Below, piece after piece: positions 19,718 to 29,844 of a DNA stretch of 64,000 nt (its first letter is position 1; each line of letters begins with the position of its first letter). The translations under genes were made by a program, and so were the position numbers. Source of the DNA: Streptomyces curacoi (GTDB lineage: Bacteria > Actinomycetota > Actinomycetes > Streptomycetales > Streptomycetaceae); NCBI RefSeq assembly GCF_001513975.1, contig NZ_KQ947986.1, positions 226,713 through 290,712 on the forward strand. The letters are read 5' to 3'. The notes below the pieces were generated by a model that saw only the letters and a list, made by a program, of their open reading frames with translations, did not search any database and was not told the DNA's origin.

Positions 19718-20380
19718 TCACTTGGCGAACGGGCCCTCCAGCGCCGCCCATTGCAGCAGCATGATGGTCTTGGCGTCGGCGATCTCCCCGGTACGGATCA
19801 TCTCCAGGGCCCGGCGGAAGGGCAGTTCGATGATCTCGATGTCCTCGCCCTCCTCGTCCAGACCGCCGCCCTCGTGGGTGCGGGTCGAGGGCCCGTACTC
19901 GGCGGCGTAGAAGCTGACGCGCTCGGTCACGGATCCCGGGCTCATGTAGACGTCGAAGACGTGCCGGACCTCGCCGATGGTGTGCCCGGTCTCCTCCACC
20001 ACCTCGCGCCGTACCGCGATCTCGGGGTGCTCGTCATCGTCGTCGAGCAGACCGCCCGGCGTCTCGACGAGCATGCCGTCGGGGTGGCCGTTGACATACG
20101 CCGGGAAGCGGAACTGGCGGGTGAGCAGGACGGTTTCGCGTTCGGCGTCGTACAGCAGCATGGTGGCCCCGTTGCCGCGGTCGTGCGTCTCGCGCTGCTG
20201 AGTGCTCCAGGTGCCGTCGGCGTGCTGGAAGTCGAAGGTGGTGGCCCGCTCGACGTACCAGTGGCAGGACAGCAGTTCCACGTCCCGCACCTTGACGCGG
20301 GGGTTGCCGGTCAGGTCCCGGCCGGCCTGGTCGAGTCCGGTGCGGCCGCGGCGGTCGGGGGTGTCGATGCCGGCGGTCAT
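19718..20380 (-). CDS. NUDIX hydrolase (NudK/ADP-sugar pyrophosphatase-like)
   Basis: A 220-aa protein with a complete Nudix box (GGLLDDDDEHPE...RREVVEETGH) around residues 125-150. The flanking sequence (TMLLYDAERETVLLTRQFRFP before it; FDVYMSPGSVTERVSFYAAEY after) resembles GDP-mannose/ADP-ribose pyrophosphatases of the NudK/NudF group. The start is uncertain: ATG 20380 gives a family-like length, but an ATG at 20431 is also open. It probably hydrolyses a nucleoside diphosphate sugar. Confidence 0.85.
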   Translation of the reverse strand: MTAGIDTPDRRGRTGLDQAGRDLTGNPRVKVRDVELLSCHWYVERATTFDFQHADGTWSTQQRETHDRGNGATMLLYDAERETVLLTRQFRFPAYVNGHPDGMLVETPGGLLDDDDEHPEIAVRREVVEETGHTIGEVRHVFDVYMSPGSVTERVSFYAAEYGPSTRTHEGGGLDEEGEDIEIIELPFRRALEMIRTGEIADAKTIMLLQWAALEGPFAK

Positions 20381-20552
20381 CGGGCACCGGCCGGATGGAT
20401 GAGCGAGTTGGTCATGGCCCGCTTCTACCATCCCGGCCCGCGCCGCGTCGCGCGGGCCGGGTGACCGGTGCCGTCGGCCAGGGGCGGGCCGGGTGACCGG
20501 TGCGGTCGGTGAGGGGCGGGCCGGACGGGTGGGACCTCCCGTGTTCCAGCCG

Positions 20553-20984
20553 TCAGGACCGCGGCGGCACGGCGTGCTCGAAGCCGAGGTCGCGCAGGGC
20601 GGTACGGAGCTTGTCCGCCGCCTCGTCCAGCGCCGACATGTCCTCCTCCGGCTTGGCGTCGGCGAAGTTCAGGTCGCCCATGCCCCACATGGGCGCCACG
20701 TGGATGTGCAGGTGCGGCACCTCGAAACCGGCGATGAGCAGGCCGGCCCGCGGCGCGCGCCACGCCCGCTGCACGCCCTGGCCGACGGCCTGGGCCACCT
20801 TCATGCAGTGGGCCAGCAGTTCGCCGTCGGCCTGCGTCCACTGGTCGACCTCGCGCCGGGGCACGACGAGAGTGTGACCGGGCGTCAGCGGCGCGATGGA
20901 CAGGAACGCCGTGGCCTGCGAGTCCTGCCAGACGAACCGGGCGGGCAGCTCGCCGTCGATGATGCGGGAGAAGACGGTGGTCAT
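20553..20984 (-). CDS. HIT family nucleotide hydrolase/transferase
   Basis: A 143-aa histidine-triad protein. The active-site motif HLHIHVAPMW lies near residues 90-99, preceded by the fold motif SIAPLTPGHTLVVPRREVDQW. HIT proteins hydrolyse or transfer nucleotide monophosphates such as AMP-linked substrates. It lies 170 bp from the NUDIX gene in the same orientation and just beyond the tRNA-Pro terminator. Start chosen at ATG 20984 with a GGAG site upstream. Confidence 0.9.
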   Translation of the reverse strand: MTTVFSRIIDGELPARFVWQDSQATAFLSIAPLTPGHTLVVPRREVDQWTQADGELLAHCMKVAQAVGQGVQRAWRAPRAGLLIAGFEVPHLHIHVAPMWGMGDLNFADAKPEEDMSALDEAADKLRTALRDLGFEHAVPPRS

Positions 20985-21043
20985 GCCGGCTCCTTCGAAG
21001 CGGGAGATCTCACGGCGCGAGCCTACGCACCGAGCAGCGCGAA

Positions 21044-21079
21044 AAGGGCCTCCGCGGGCTGCTGCCCGCGAAGACCCTT
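21044..21079 (-). terminator. Terminator of tRNA-Pro
   Basis: Immediately downstream of the minus-strand tRNA-Pro gene, a 7-bp inner stem (21053-21059 with 21064-21070, loop TGCT) is extended by a 5-bp outer stem (21044-21048 with 21075-21079) across an internal bulge. Placement and a following run of purines fit a tRNA transcription terminator. Confidence 0.65.
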
Positions 21080-21086
21080 CACACCG

Positions 21087-21160
<74 letters not shown>

Positions 21161-21271
21161 ATGTGTGTCGCGCGACGAACCGCGTGATCACGCGACAGCA
21201 CTTTACCCCACGCCGGGGCTCACACCGAAGTGGGCGTCCGGCGAGGGGCCGGGGCGATGGACAATCGGTGT

Positions 21272-21793
21272 ATGGGCACCACATCGTCAGGACGGCAGGC
21301 AGGGGCACGGGACCGGGACCACGAGGGGCGGGCGCGCAACGCCCGGCCCCGGGACGGCCTCGGACGTCCGCTCCCCTACGGCGCGGAGGGTGTCGCCCGC
21401 CAGCCCGAGGGCGTCGTACGCACCCCGGAGCAGAGCGTCGCCGAGGCGCAGCAGTTGCTGGACGCGGGCAAGCCGTTCCATGCGCACGAGGTCTTCGAGG
21501 ACGCGTGGAAGACGGGCCCGGCGAAGGAGCGGGCCCTGTGGCGAGGGCTGGCTCAGCTGGCGGTGGGGCTCACGCACGCGGCCCGGGGGAACGTGACGGG
21601 CGGGGCGAGGCTGCTGCGGCGGGGGGCCGGCGCCGTGGCGGAGTGGGCGTCGGGTGCCGGGGAGCAGCGGCCGTACGGGATGGATCTGGCGGGGCTGGTC
21701 GCGTGGGCGCGGGAGCTGGCGGGGGACGTGGAGGAGAGCGGCGAGGCCGTGGACGCGCGGGGGCGGGCGCCGTGGCTGCGGGGACGGGTGTGA
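21272..21793 (+). CDS. DUF309 domain protein
   Basis: A 173-aa protein with a central DUF309 helical domain. The hallmark is a histidine/glutamate motif, FHAHEVFEDAWK, followed by LWRGLAQLAVGLTHAARGN. The family has unknown function; the His-Glu motif suggests metal binding. The N-terminal 50 residues are charged and variable. Start at ATG 21272 chosen because upstream sequence reaches back toward the tRNA gene. The product is followed 89 bp later by cobF on the same strand. Confidence 0.85.
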   Translation: MGTTSSGRQAGARDRDHEGRARNARPRDGLGRPLPYGAEGVARQPEGVVRTPEQSVAEAQQLLDAGKPFHAHEVFEDAWKTGPAKERALWRGLAQLAVGLTHAARGNVTGGARLLRRGAGAVAEWASGAGEQRPYGMDLAGLVAWARELAGDVEESGEAVDARGRAPWLRGRV

Positions 21794-21881
21794 GGAGGGC
21801 CGGGCGGGGGTGTCAGGGCCTTGCCGCGGCCGGTGTGGACGCGGTGGCGGCGTCGTCGGTGGTGTGCGGCAGACTCGGGCC

Positions 21882-22655
21882 GTGCGAAAGATCCATGTCA
21901 TCGGCATCGGCGCGGGCGACCCGGAGCAGCTGACGCTGCAGGCGGTCCGGGCGCTGCGGAGTACGGACGTGTTCTTCGTCCTCGACAAGGGCGAGGCGAA
22001 GTCGGACCTCACGCGGCTGCGCCGGGACCTGCTGGACGCTCACCTGCCGGAGGGGACCTACCGGGTCGTCGAGGCGCGGGACCCCGAGCGGGACCGGTCC
22101 GCGGGAGGCGCCGCGTACTCCCCCGCCGTCGGGGACTGGCGCAGCGCCCGCGCCGGGATCTATGAGCGGCTGATCGCCGAGGAGCTGGGCGAGGACGAGA
22201 CCGGCGCGTTCCTGGTGTGGGGTGATCCGGCGCTGTACGACAGCACGCTCGGGATCCTGGAGGAGGTCCTGGACAGGGGCGCGGTGGACTTCGCGTACGA
22301 CGTGGTGCCCGGCATCAGCAGCGTCTCCGCGCTCGCCGCCCGGCATCGGACGGGGCTGAACCGGGTCGCCCGGCCGGTACAGATCACCACCGGCCGGCGG
22401 CTGGCCGAGGGCTTCCCCGAGGGCGTGGACGACGTGGTCGTGATGCTCGACGCCCACCAGGCCTTCCGGCAGTACGCCGACCGGGACATCGACATCTACT
22501 GGGGTGCCTACCTGGGCACTGCGGACGAGATCCTCGTCTCGGGACCGATCGCCGAGGCCGCGCCCCGTATCGAGCGGCTGCGCGCGGAGGCCCGGGAGCG
22601 CAAGGGCTGGATCATGGACACGTATCTGCTGCGCCGCGATCCGGGGGACCGGTAG
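21882..22655 (+). CDS. cobF: Precorrin-6A synthase (deacetylating)
   Basis: A 257-aa SAM-dependent tetrapyrrole methylase that methylates C1 of precorrin-5 with loss of acetate in aerobic cobalamin synthesis. The SAM-binding loop IGIGAGDPEQLTLQA is at the N terminus; GDPALYDSTLGILEEV and VVPGISSVSALAA are typical of the family, and the C terminus KGWIMDTYLLRR fits CobF. A GTG start at 21882 is chosen because it places the glycine loop at residues 7-12. No cobalamin riboswitch was recognised upstream. Confidence 0.9.
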   Translation: MRKIHVIGIGAGDPEQLTLQAVRALRSTDVFFVLDKGEAKSDLTRLRRDLLDAHLPEGTYRVVEARDPERDRSAGGAAYSPAVGDWRSARAGIYERLIAEELGEDETGAFLVWGDPALYDSTLGILEEVLDRGAVDFAYDVVPGISSVSALAARHRTGLNRVARPVQITTGRRLAEGFPEGVDDVVVMLDAHQAFRQYADRDIDIYWGAYLGTADEILVSGPIAEAAPRIERLRAEARERKGWIMDTYLLRRDPGDR

Positions 22656-22793
22656 CGGGGCGGCGCAGGGCGTACGGGTGGCGGCCGCGAACACTATGAA
22701 CACAACGATCAGATCGTGGTTCCTCGGCTTCTCGCTCCCTAGCATCGCGGCGCACGGCTCGACGACGCGCCGACGAGGACGAGGAGCAGCGTC

Positions 22794-24260
22794 TTGGACT
22801 GGACGAGAACGCACGCACTGATCCGCAGGTCTGTCCCCTCGGCCGCACGGCGGCGTACGACGCTGTCGGCGGTGCTGGCCGGGGCCCTCGCCGTGGGCAT
22901 CCTCGTCGGCGCCTCGAACGCCCGCGGGGACAGCGCGGGACCGTCGTCCGCCGCATGCCCGGCCGGACTCGTCGGCGAGGCCGACTGCTACACCGGCCGC
23001 GACGCCGACGGCGCCCACTACGCGATCGCCGTCCCGCACGACTGGAACGGCTCCCTCGTCGTGCACGCCCACGGCGGCCCCGACCTCGGTGCGGCCTCCG
23101 ACCCCGGCCGCGGCGTCGAAGACCTCGGCCGCTGGTCGGTGATGGTGAAGGAGGGGTACGCCTGGGCGGGTTCGTCCTACCGCCGGGGCGGCTACGGGAC
23201 GCGGATGGCCGCCGCCGACACCGAGAACGTGCGCCGAGTGTTCGTGGCGAGGTTCGGGCAGCCGCGGCGGACGTATGTGCACGGCCAGTCGTGGGGCGGG
23301 AACGTGGCCGCGAAGGTGGTGGAGACCTACGGCACCCGCAGCGGCCCGTACGACGGGGCGCTGCTCACCAACGGTGTCCTGGCCGGCGGTTCGCGCGGCT
23401 ACGACTACCGCGTCGACCTGCGCGTGGTCTACCAGTACTACTGCCGCAACCACCCCCGCCCGGCCGAGCCGCAGTATCCGCTGTGGCAGGGGCTGCGCGC
23501 CGACTCGACGATGACGTCCGCCGGGCTCCGTGCCCGCCTGCAGGAATGCACGGGTCCTTCGTCGCCGCCGCAGGAGCGGACCGCGCTGCAGCAGCGCAAT
23601 CTCGACGACATCCTGGCCGTCACGAAGATCCCGGAGCGCACGCTGGAGTCACATCTGCGGTTCGCGACGTTCACGTTCCGCGACATCGTGCACGGCCGGC
23701 TCGGCGGCCGGAACCCGTTCGGCAACCGGGGTGTGCGGTACTCCGGTTCGCACGACGACGTAGCGCTCAACGCCGGTGTCGAACGGTTCGCGCCCGACCC
23801 GACGGCCGTCCGGGATCTGTCCTACGACAGTGACCTCACGGGCGAGGTCCCGATCCCGGTGCTGACCCTGCACGCGATCGACGACCCGACCGCGTTCGTG
23901 GAGCACGAGGCCGCTTACCGGGCCACCCTCCAAGGGGCCGGAAGGGACGGCGCGCTGGTGCAGACGTTCACGCGGGAGCGCGAGCACAGTGAGCTGAGCG
24001 ACGCCGAGTACGCCACCTCCATGGCGGCGCTTGAGGCATGGGTGCGGACGGGCGAGCGGCCCACGGCCCGGTCGGTCGCGGCCTCGTGCGCGGCGTTCGA
24101 CCGTGCGTACGACACCGGCTGCTTCTACGACCCGGCGTTCCGCCCGTCGCCGTACGCCTCCCGCGTCGAGCCGCGGCCGGGCGGGCTGCGCTGGCCGGCC
24201 ATGACGGGGGCTCAGGAGCGGGCGTGGAGCAGGATCGAGGGTGTCGGGATCGCGCCCTGA
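22794..24260 (+). CDS. Secreted alpha/beta hydrolase
   Basis: A 488-aa protein with an Arg-rich N terminus and a hydrophobic helix (about 24-41) that looks like a signal peptide or anchor. The alpha/beta-hydrolase core has a nucleophile elbow GQSWGG (S166), an acid in LHAIDDP and a histidine in REREHSEL. Two cysteine-bearing stretches near the N and C termini suggest extracellular disulfides. The TTG at 22794 lies 7 bp after GAGGAG. Substrate unknown; it may be an esterase or peptidase. Confidence 0.82.
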   Translation: MDWTRTHALIRRSVPSAARRRTTLSAVLAGALAVGILVGASNARGDSAGPSSAACPAGLVGEADCYTGRDADGAHYAIAVPHDWNGSLVVHAHGGPDLGAASDPGRGVEDLGRWSVMVKEGYAWAGSSYRRGGYGTRMAAADTENVRRVFVARFGQPRRTYVHGQSWGGNVAAKVVETYGTRSGPYDGALLTNGVLAGGSRGYDYRVDLRVVYQYYCRNHPRPAEPQYPLWQGLRADSTMTSAGLRARLQECTGPSSPPQERTALQQRNLDDILAVTKIPERTLESHLRFATFTFRDIVHGRLGGRNPFGNRGVRYSGSHDDVALNAGVERFAPDPTAVRDLSYDSDLTGEVPIPVLTLHAIDDPTAFVEHEAAYRATLQGAGRDGALVQTFTREREHSELSDAEYATSMAALEAWVRTGERPTARSVAASCAAFDRAYDTGCFYDPAFRPSPYASRVEPRPGGLRWPAMTGAQERAWSRIEGVGIAP

Positions 24261-24295
24261 GCGCTGTCGGGGAGATCGATGGCTATCGTCCTGGC

Positions 24296-25123
24296 ATGGA
24301 ATCCGTACGTGACAGGCGATCCGTGCGTGCCGTCCTGATCGACATCGACGGGGTCCTCACCGTCTCGTGGCAGCCGCTGCCGGGTGCGGTCGAGGCGCTG
24401 CGGGAGATCCGGTCGGCAGGGCTCGGTGTCGCGCTGGTCACGAACACCACCTCGCGCACGCGGGCGTCGATCGCCGAGGCGCTGGCGGACGCCGGGTTCC
24501 CGGTGTCCGCGCGGGACGTCCTGACCGCGCCCGCCGTCACCGCCGCGTATCTCGCGGAGCACTGTCCGGGGGCGCGGTGCGCGCTGCTGAACAGCGGGGA
24601 CATCGCCGAGGACCTGGGTGAGGTGACGGTCGTGAGCGGCGAGGAGGAGGACGCCGCTGTGGACGTCGTGGTCGTCGGGGGTGCCGGGCCCGAGTTCGGC
24701 TACGCGGCGCTCAACCGGGCCTTCGGGCATCTGCTGCGCGGGGCGCGGCTGGTGGCCATGCACCGGAATCTGTACTGGCGTACGGACGAGGGGTTGCAGC
24801 TGGACACCGGCGCCTTCCTGGCCGGGCTGGAGAAGGCCGCCCGGGTCGAGGCGGAGATCACGGGGAAGCCGTCGGCGGCGTTCTTCGAGGCGGCGCTGGC
24901 GCATGTCGGCGTCGGCGCGCGCGAGGCGGTGATGATCGGCGACGACATCGAGTCCGACGTGCTGGCGGCGCAGCGGGCCGGTGTCACCGGGGTGCTGGTG
25001 AAGACCGGGAAGTACCTGCCGGAGACGCACCGAGCCGCGAGCGGCACGCCCGACCATGTGCTCGACTCCTTCGCCGGTCTGCCCGCCCTGCTGGCGGAAC
25101 TGCAGGAGTCAGCGCAGCAGTAG
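24296..25123 (+). CDS. HAD-IIA family hydrolase
   Basis: A 275-aa HAD phosphatase of the NagD/HDHD2 type. Motif I is DIDGVLT with D16 as nucleophile and D18 as acid/base. Motif II is VTNTTS, and motif III/IV is KPSAAFF with GDDIESDVLAAQRAG. A large type-II cap lies between motifs II and III. It probably dephosphorylates a small phosphorylated metabolite. The 3' end overlaps the convergent TauE-type gene by 15 bp. Confidence 0.88.
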   Translation: MESVRDRRSVRAVLIDIDGVLTVSWQPLPGAVEALREIRSAGLGVALVTNTTSRTRASIAEALADAGFPVSARDVLTAPAVTAAYLAEHCPGARCALLNSGDIAEDLGEVTVVSGEEEDAAVDVVVVGGAGPEFGYAALNRAFGHLLRGARLVAMHRNLYWRTDEGLQLDTGAFLAGLEKAARVEAEITGKPSAAFFEAALAHVGVGAREAVMIGDDIESDVLAAQRAGVTGVLVKTGKYLPETHRAASGTPDHVLDSFAGLPALLAELQESAQQ

Positions 25124-25882
25124 TTGCAGGCCGCCCACGACCGTCGCCGCGATGACGAGTTGCTCGAACAGCCGCTGGTTGATCCGGTTCACAGCCCATT
25201 TGCCGAACAGCGCACCGGGTACGACGAACCCCACGAGCGCGGCGTCGAGCAGCAGCGAGGGGCCGTCGATCAGGCCGAGGCCGACGCTGAACGGCACCTT
25301 GGAGACATTGACGATCAGGAAGAAGAAGGCGGACGTTCCCAGGAAGCCGAGTTTCCGGAAGCCCGCGGAGAGGAGGTACATCGACATCACCGGGCCGCCC
25401 GCGTTGGCGACCATCGTGGTGAAGCCGCCGAGGACACCGTAGGAACGGGCTTTGACCCGGCCGGCGCGCCTGGTGACCGAGTCCGGCTCGTCCTCCTGCT
25501 CCGCCGTGCGCCGGCGCCACACCGTCACGGCCGCCATGAGCAGCAGGATGGCGCCGATGGACGTCCGCACGATGCCGTCGTCCGCCCACATCAGGAACAG
25601 CGTGCCGAACACCACGCCCGCCGCGACCGCCGGGAACAGCCGCCACAGCGTCGGCCAGTGGGCGTGGCGCCGGTAGGTGAGGACGGCGAGCACGTCCCCG
25701 GCGATCAGGACGGGCAGCAGTACACCGGTGGAGGCGCGGGCGGGCAGCACGGCGGCGAAGATCGCGAGGCTGACCGTGTTGGCGCCGCTCACGGCCGTTT
25801 TGGAGAAGCCGACGAGCAGGGCCGCGAAGGCGAGCGCGGCGAACTCCCCACCGGTGATGTGCCAGAGAGTCATCGTGTCCAT
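25109..25882 (-). CDS. TauE/SafE-family membrane permease
   Basis: A roughly 257-aa protein with seven to eight hydrophobic segments and the family's GFSKTAVSGAN signature in the first one. The second half repeats the first (GVLGGFTTMVANAGGPVMSMYLL), as expected for TauE/SafE, a group that exports sulfite, sulfoacetate or other organic anions. No clear ribosome site is present, and ATG 25909, 25882 or 25873 are possible starts; 25882 is a compromise. It stands alone between convergent and upstream genes. Confidence 0.85.
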   Translation of the reverse strand: MDTMTLWHITGGEFAALAFAALLVGFSKTAVSGANTVSLAIFAAVLPARASTGVLLPVLIAGDVLAVLTYRRHAHWPTLWRLFPAVAAGVVFGTLFLMWADDGIVRTSIGAILLLMAAVTVWRRRTAEQEDEPDSVTRRAGRVKARSYGVLGGFTTMVANAGGPVMSMYLLSAGFRKLGFLGTSAFFFLIVNVSKVPFSVGLGLIDGPSLLLDAALVGFVVPGALFGKWAVNRINQRLFEQLVIAATVVGGLQLLLR

Positions 25883-25970
25883 GCGGGGACCGATGCTATG
25901 CGCACGCATCAGGCCGCGTAAGGACCGTCTCGCCAGTTGGCATCGTCAGACGCCGGACGGGCCGGCCGGA

Positions 25971-27158
<1,188 letters not shown>

Positions 27159-27287
27159 GACAGGTCTCCTGACCGGACAGTGTGAACGGCACCCTCTTAA
27201 TTAGCACCGCTAGTTTTCGACTATAGACCGGCCGTCCGCGCCCTGGGAAGATCCCCGGGTACCTTCACCGACCCAGCCGGAGGAGCC

Positions 27288-28097
27288 ATGGCCGACGCCC
27301 GCGAGCATGTCGTCGAGGGAAGCCGCGGATCGATCGTCGTACGCGAATGGCCGCACCCCCGGCCCCGCTGTCTGGTGCTCGTGGTCCATGGCTACGGCGA
27401 GCACGTCGGCCGGTACGCCGAGGTGGCGGAGGTCCTGGTCGCGCACGGTGCGGCCGTGTTCGGGCCCGACCACGTAGGCCATGGGAGGTCGGCGGGTGAG
27501 CGCGTGGTGATCGAGGACTTCGAGGACGTGGTCGCCGATGTGCACGCCGTCGCGGGCCTGGCCCGGGCCGCGCATCCGGAGGTGCCGGTCGTGCTGATCG
27601 GGCATTCCATGGGCGGACTGGTCGCCGCCCGCTACGCACAGCTCCACGGCGCCGGGCTCGCCGCACTGGTGCTGTCCGGGCCCGTGATCGGCGACTGGGC
27701 ACTGCCCCGGCGGCTGCTCGCCCTCGACGAGATCCCCGACACCCCGATCAGCCCGGCCGCGCTCTCCCGCAACCCCGGCGTGGGCGCGGCGTACGCGGCG
27801 GATCCGCTGGTCTGGCACGGCCCGATGAAGCGGCCGACGGTGGAGGCGTTCGACCGGATGCTGGACACCGTGTCCAAGGGCGGCCGCATCGGGGCTCTGC
27901 CGCTGCTGTGGCTGCACGGCGAGGACGACCGGCTGGTGCCGCTTCCCGGCAGCCGGGCCGGCATCGAGGAGCTCCGCGGCGACACGCTCACCGAGCGCGT
28001 GTATCCGCGGGCCCGGCACGAGGTGTTCCACGAGACGAACAAGGCGGACGTCTTCGCCGACCTGCTCCACTTCCTGGACGGCGTGCTCGCACGCTGA
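27288..28097 (+). CDS. Alpha/beta hydrolase, monoacylglycerol-lipase-like
   Basis: A 269-aa cytoplasmic hydrolase of the Hydrolase_4 type. The oxyanion motif VVHGYGEHVGRY and nucleophile elbow GHSMGG (S107) match bacterial monoacylglycerol lipases. The acid is in LHGEDDRLVP and the histidine in YPRARHEVFHE. A GGAGGA lies just before the ATG at 27288. It is transcribed away from the thiolase, and shared lipid metabolism is possible but not shown. Confidence 0.88.
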   Translation: MADAREHVVEGSRGSIVVREWPHPRPRCLVLVVHGYGEHVGRYAEVAEVLVAHGAAVFGPDHVGHGRSAGERVVIEDFEDVVADVHAVAGLARAAHPEVPVVLIGHSMGGLVAARYAQLHGAGLAALVLSGPVIGDWALPRRLLALDEIPDTPISPAALSRNPGVGAAYAADPLVWHGPMKRPTVEAFDRMLDTVSKGGRIGALPLLWLHGEDDRLVPLPGSRAGIEELRGDTLTERVYPRARHEVFHETNKADVFADLLHFLDGVLAR

Positions 28098-28288
28098 GAC
28101 GCGCCGCGTTTGCACCGGTTCGCCCTGGGCACCCGCGCCCGCATGGAGTGGTTGCGGAGCGCGGCCCGCGCGGGTGAGGACCCCGAGTCGTTCTCCCCGG
28201 TCAGCGCGTCGGGACCGGCGCCGCGGGTACGCGACGCACTGCTCCGTACGGCCAGGAGCACACCAGAAGCCACAAGGAGGAGCTCGGT

Positions 28289-28771
28289 ATGACCGTGGTC
28301 AAGAGCACGCTCCCCGAACCGGCTCGCCGGGTCGCCGGGGACGCCCTGCAGAGCACTCTCGTCGATCTTCTGGGGCTGTCACTGATCGCGAAGCAGGCGC
28401 ACTGGAACATCGTGGGCCCGCGCTTCCGCTCGATCCACCTGCAGCTCGACGAGGTGGTGTCGGTGGCCCGCTCGTACGCCGACACGGTCGCCGAACGTTC
28501 GGCGGCGCTCGGCCTGCCGCCCGACGGCCGGCCGGAGACCATCGCCGCGGCCTACACGCTGCCCGGCCCCAAGGACGGCTGGCTGCGGGACACCGAGGTC
28601 GTCCAGCTGGTCGTGGACGCGCTGACGGCGGCCATCGAGCGGCTGCGTGAACGCATCGCCGCGACCGCCGAGCCGGACCCGGTGACGCAGGACCTGCTGA
28701 TCTCCCTCACGAGCGAGCTGGAGAAGCAGCGGTGGATGTTCGACGCGGCGAACTGGCCGCGCGACGACTGA
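28289..28771 (+). CDS. dps: Dps-family ferritin-like DNA-protection protein
   Basis: A 160-aa Dps/MrgA-type protein expected to form a 12-mer that stores iron and shields DNA. The ferroxidase-site signature is seen in KQAHWNIVGPRFRSIHLQLDE, spanning the inter-subunit His and Asp/Glu ligands. A strong AAGGAGGAG precedes the ATG. It is followed after 42 bp by a DUF3140 gene and then a HhH protein, a short run consistent with stress response. Confidence 0.92.
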   Translation: MTVVKSTLPEPARRVAGDALQSTLVDLLGLSLIAKQAHWNIVGPRFRSIHLQLDEVVSVARSYADTVAERSAALGLPPDGRPETIAAAYTLPGPKDGWLRDTEVVQLVVDALTAAIERLRERIAATAEPDPVTQDLLISLTSELEKQRWMFDAANWPRDD

Positions 28772-28813
28772 CGCCACCCGTACTTCCCGTACTGAGAGAA
28801 GGGGCACCCCCCC

Positions 28814-29146
28814 ATGACCGACGCCCTCGAACTCGACGCGCTCTGGGACGACTTCCACCGCGTGGTGAACATGACCTCGGCGGAACTGGCGGCATGGCTG
28901 CGCGTCCGGTACGCCGACGAGGAGACGGAGCCGCTGCCGGAGCACCCGGGCTCGCCCACCGGACAGCACGTCCTGTCGATCCTGCAGAAGCGCCGGATGG
29001 ACCTGACCGACGACGACATCCGCGTGATGCGGAAGGTCGTGGACACGGTCACCTCGCAGGTCGACCTGGAGAACGAGCCGGAGGCCGAGGACACCGCACT
29101 GCGGCACCGGTTGATGACCATCGGGCACGATCCGCTCAAGGCATAG
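28814..29146 (+). CDS. DUF3140 family protein
   Basis: A 110-aa acidic protein recognised as DUF3140 from its start (LWDDFHRVVNMTSAELAAWL) and the centre VLSILQKRRMDLTDDDIRVMRKV. The family is short, soluble and uncharacterised, often near stress or DNA-modification genes. It has a GAGAAGG ribosome site and lies 2 bp before the HhH gene, so the two are coupled. A small DNA-associated protein is possible; function unknown. Confidence 0.85.
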   Translation: MTDALELDALWDDFHRVVNMTSAELAAWLRVRYADEETEPLPEHPGSPTGQHVLSILQKRRMDLTDDDIRVMRKVVDTVTSQVDLENEPEAEDTALRHRLMTIGHDPLKA

Positions 29147-29148
29147 CC

Positions 29149-29796
29149 ATGACCGACGACAGGCGCCTGCTGCGGGAGCTCGTCGACGCGCACGGGCAGA
29201 CGTTCGCCGAGGAGGCGGGCATCCCCCTCAAGGACACCCCGCAGCCGCTGTACCGGCTGCTGGTGCTGGCGCATCTGCTCAGTGCCCGGATCCGCGGCTC
29301 GATCGCCGTCGACTCCGCCCGCGAGCTGTACGAGGCGGGGCTGCGCGATCCGCGCCGGATGGCCGACGCCGACTGGCAGGAACGGGTGGACGCGCTGGGC
29401 CGGGGCGGCTACCGGCGCTACGACGAGCGCACCGCCACCCAGCTCGGTGACGCCGCCGAGTTGTTGACCGGCCGATGGGGCGGCGACCTGCGGCGGCTGC
29501 GCAGGGAGGCGGACGGCGACGTCGCCGAACTGCGCCGCCTGCTGCGGGAGTTCCCCGGCATCGGCCCGGCCGGCGCCGACATCTTCCTGCGCGAGGTCCA
29601 GCGGGTCTGGCCGGAAGTGGCGCCCTACCTGGACGACAAGGCCCTCTCGGGCGCGCGGCGGCTCGGCCTGCCCGAGGGCCCGGACCGGCTGGCCGACCTG
29701 GCCGAAGACATCGAACCGGCCGTGCTGGCCGCCGCGTTGGTGCGGGCCTCGCTGGACAAGGAGGTGGCCGAAGACAGCCTCCGCCGGGCCGCATGA
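29149..29796 (+). CDS. HhH endonuclease III-like protein
   Basis: A 215-aa helical protein with an HhH-GPD-like core. LYRLLVLAHLLSARIRGSIAV resembles the opening helices of endonuclease III, and LLREFPGIGPAGADIFLREVQ is the helix-hairpin-helix. An Asp (YLDDKA) follows at the expected position, but no C-terminal 4Cys iron-sulfur loop is present. It may be a DNA glycosylase-like protein without catalytic proof. It starts 2 bp after DUF3140. Confidence 0.8.
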   Translation: MTDDRRLLRELVDAHGQTFAEEAGIPLKDTPQPLYRLLVLAHLLSARIRGSIAVDSARELYEAGLRDPRRMADADWQERVDALGRGGYRRYDERTATQLGDAAELLTGRWGGDLRRLRREADGDVAELRRLLREFPGIGPAGADIFLREVQRVWPEVAPYLDDKALSGARRLGLPEGPDRLADLAEDIEPAVLAAALVRASLDKEVAEDSLRRAA

Positions 29797-29844
29797 TCGT
29801 GAAAGACTGCTCGCACCCGCCGTCGTCGAGCAGAGGAGACCCGC

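Noticed and set aside
21800..21881. Cobalamin riboswitch upstream of cobF
   Set aside because: The 88-bp gap is too short and no B12-box could be recognised.
25910..25970. Possible terminator between the TauE-type gene and thiolase
   Set aside because: GC-rich partial symmetry only (CCGGACGGGCCGGCCGG); no stable stem with a clear loop.
28110..28288. Short open frames between the lipase-like gene and dps
   Set aside because: Arg/Ala-rich with no start signal; probably untranslated leader of dps.
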